Of a stretch of DNA of 6,316 nt, positions 5,664 through 6,316 are shown one piece after another. Below the pieces are notes generated by a model, which was not told the DNA's origin, ran no database searches, and worked only from the letters and a program-made list of their open reading frames with translations. The stretch lies in contig JAEZOG010000144.1 of the NCBI GenBank assembly GCA_023414155.1, positions 1 through 6,316 on the forward strand, given 5' to 3'. Source of the DNA: Cyanobacteria bacterium OH_CFB_184. GTDB lineage: Bacteria > Cyanobacteriota > Vampirovibrionia > Gastranaerophilales > Gastranaerophilaceae. The number at the start of each line of letters is the position of its first letter. Positions within the stretch are counted from its first letter, which is position 1. Both the position numbers and the translations under genes were made by a program.

Positions 5664-5677
5664 GTTGCAAATGCAAC
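5664..5677. promoter_or_regulatory. Operator palindrome for the Crp/Fnr regulator
   Basis: GTTGCA-AA-TGCAAC is a perfect inverted repeat in the gap between the regulator gene and hcp. TTG and CAA ends are the usual Crp/Fnr half-site ends, though the centre is tighter than the Fnr consensus (TTGAT-N4-ATCAA). The centre, between 5670 and 5671, is at -41.5 from the start site predicted by the hcp -10 element. It also abuts the ribosome-binding site of the regulator gene and covers that gene's predicted start site. Activation of hcp plus autorepression is the natural reading. Confidence 0.7.
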
Positions 5678-5679
5678 AG

Positions 5680-5708
5680 ACTTTATTAAATAAGTTTAAT
5701 ACAATCAA
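5680..5708 (-). promoter_or_regulatory. Predicted promoter of the Crp/Fnr regulator gene
   Basis: On the minus strand, TTGATT (5708-5703) and TAAAGT (5685-5680) are separated by exactly 17 bases and predict a start at about 5673, inside the operator palindrome. The match to consensus is moderate. The promoter overlaps the hcp -10 region, so the two divergent promoters would compete or be jointly controlled. Confidence 0.45.
5700..5705 (+). promoter_or_regulatory. -10 element of the hcp promoter
   Basis: TACAAT differs from consensus at one position and predicts transcription from about 5712, giving a 45-base leader. The -35 window (5677-5682, CAGACT) does not resemble TTGACA, as expected for a promoter that needs an activator bound at the adjacent palindrome. 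Confidence 0.55.
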
Positions 5709-5756
5709 GTAGAAAAGAAAACAAGTTGTAACAAAAATAAAAAAAAGGAGAAAACC

Positions 5757-6316
5757 ATGAAAGAGATGTTTTGCTTTCAATGCGAACAAACAGCCGGCGG
5801 AAAAGGCTGCGAAGCTTCTATGGGCGTCTGCGGTAAAAAAGCAGATACGGCAAACTTACAAGATGAATTGACTCAATCTATTATAGAACTGGCATGTTCT
5901 GCCAAAGATCACACCCCAGAAATTGATAAACTTATTATTGACGGTCTTTTTGTAACTATTACAAACGTTAGTTTTGATAACCCGGCAATAACAGAATATA
6001 CAAATAAAGTTAAAAAAGCACTTGAAGGATTAAACGCAGAAAAATATGATATGTCTTTGCTTTGGGATGGAAACGAAGACATCAGATCATTAAAGTCTCT
6101 TATCCTCTTCGGCTTAAAAGGCATGGCGGCATACGCTCATCACGCACAAGTTTTAGGATATGTAGATAAAGAAGTTAATGAGTTCTTCTACGAGGCTTTA
6201 TGCGCGATAACAAAAGAACTTAGCGCAGAAGAATTGTTGGCTATCGTTTTAAAAACAGGCGAAATAAACTTAAAATGCATGGAATTGCTTGATGCAGCTA
6301 ACACAGAAACTTATGG
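5757..6316 (+). CDS. hcp: Hybrid cluster protein (hydroxylamine reductase family), 3'-truncated by window edge
   Basis: The first 186 residues of a protein usually about 530-550 residues long; the frame runs open to the window end. The N-terminus MKEMFCFQCEQTAGG with Cys6, Cys9, Cys18 and Cys25 (Cx2Cx8Cx6C) is the signature for the proximal iron-sulfur cluster of Hcp. VCGK and TANLQDEL follow as in the family. Residues 30-186 are the helical N-terminal domain, including the LILFGLKGMAAYAHHA region. The hybrid Fe-S-O cluster ligands lie beyond the window. Hcp acts in the cytosol on reactive nitrogen species; it was first described as a hydroxylamine reductase, and later work supports nitric oxide reduction to nitrous oxide. 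The short Cys spacing fits the type found in anaerobes. AGGAG (5746-5750) stands 6 bases before the ATG. Control by the divergent regulator is inferred from the operator. Confidence 0.95.
   Translation, partial: MKEMFCFQCEQTAGGKGCEASMGVCGKKADTANLQDELTQSIIELACSAKDHTPEIDKLIIDGLFVTITNVSFDNPAITEYTNKVKKALEGLNAEKYDMSLLWDGNEDIRSLKSLILFGLKGMAAYAHHAQVLGYVDKEVNEFFYEALCAITKELSAEELLAIVLKTGEINLKCMELLDAANTETY

Noticed and set aside
5653..5676. TTG start adding 8 residues to the Crp/Fnr regulator
   Set aside because: It lies inside the operator palindrome, and the ATG at 5652 has a textbook AGGAG 5 bases upstream, within the would-be coding sequence.
5909..6124. Minus-strand 71-codon ORF
   Set aside because: It is antisense to hcp, whose plus frame has clear family signatures throughout; a shadow ORF.
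1..6316. Recoding of TGA as an amino acid
   Set aside because: All the complete genes stop with TAA or TAG, but they read at full family length with the standard code and Trp is encoded by TGG; nothing requires recoding.

Overview
The window is AT-rich single-copy bacterial DNA with compact gene spacing. I infer a Gastranaerophilales-type lineage (the non-photosynthetic, anaerobic sister group of Cyanobacteria, often gut-associated). The reasons are the base composition, two long proteins that look lineage-specific and carry a short Ser-Phe-Thr motif near the N-terminus, a glutathione-synthetase-type ATP-grasp enzyme, and an anaerobe-style Crp/Fnr-hcp gene pair. This assignment comes from recognition and has not been checked by a search.

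Layout, left to right: (1) the 3' end of a DsrE/DsrF/DrsH-like sulfur-relay protein, cut by the window start, ending at 350; (2) a 424-residue protein with a recognisable protein-kinase-like N-lobe but a degenerate catalytic centre (399-1673); (3) a divergent GshB-type ATP-grasp ligase (1788-2786, start moved inward from a TTG at 1758); (4) a 267-base gap that is not empty. It holds a promoter-like region, a 27-codon leader ORF with tandem Trp codons, and mutually exclusive hairpins ending in an intrinsic terminator, which together form a complete trp-style transcription attenuator; (5) a 431-residue multi-pass membrane protein of unknown function (3054-4349), the gene under that attenuator; (6) a DJ-1/PfpI protein closest to the plant DJ-1D type (4419-5006); (7) convergent with it, with 1 base between the stop codons, a Crp/Fnr-family regulator (minus strand, 5652-5008); (8) divergent from the regulator, the 5' part of hcp, encoding the hybrid cluster protein (5757 to the window end).

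Two regulatory arrangements stand out. The first is the Trp-codon attenuator ahead of a membrane protein that is not a recognisable tryptophan gene. The second is the regulator-hcp intergenic region. There a perfect 14-bp palindrome is centred exactly 41.5 bases upstream of the predicted hcp start site, the classic class II activator position, and it also overlaps the predicted start site of the regulator gene. This predicts activation of hcp together with autorepression.

Several products fit a redox or reactive-species defence theme: DsrE-like sulfur relay, GshB-like thiol synthesis, DJ-1 carbonyl detoxification and Hcp nitric oxide/hydroxylamine chemistry. They do not form one operon, and most have their own promoter-like sequence. 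I see no tRNA, rRNA, insertion sequence, CRISPR array or attachment site. No gene-free stretch exceeds 300 bases.
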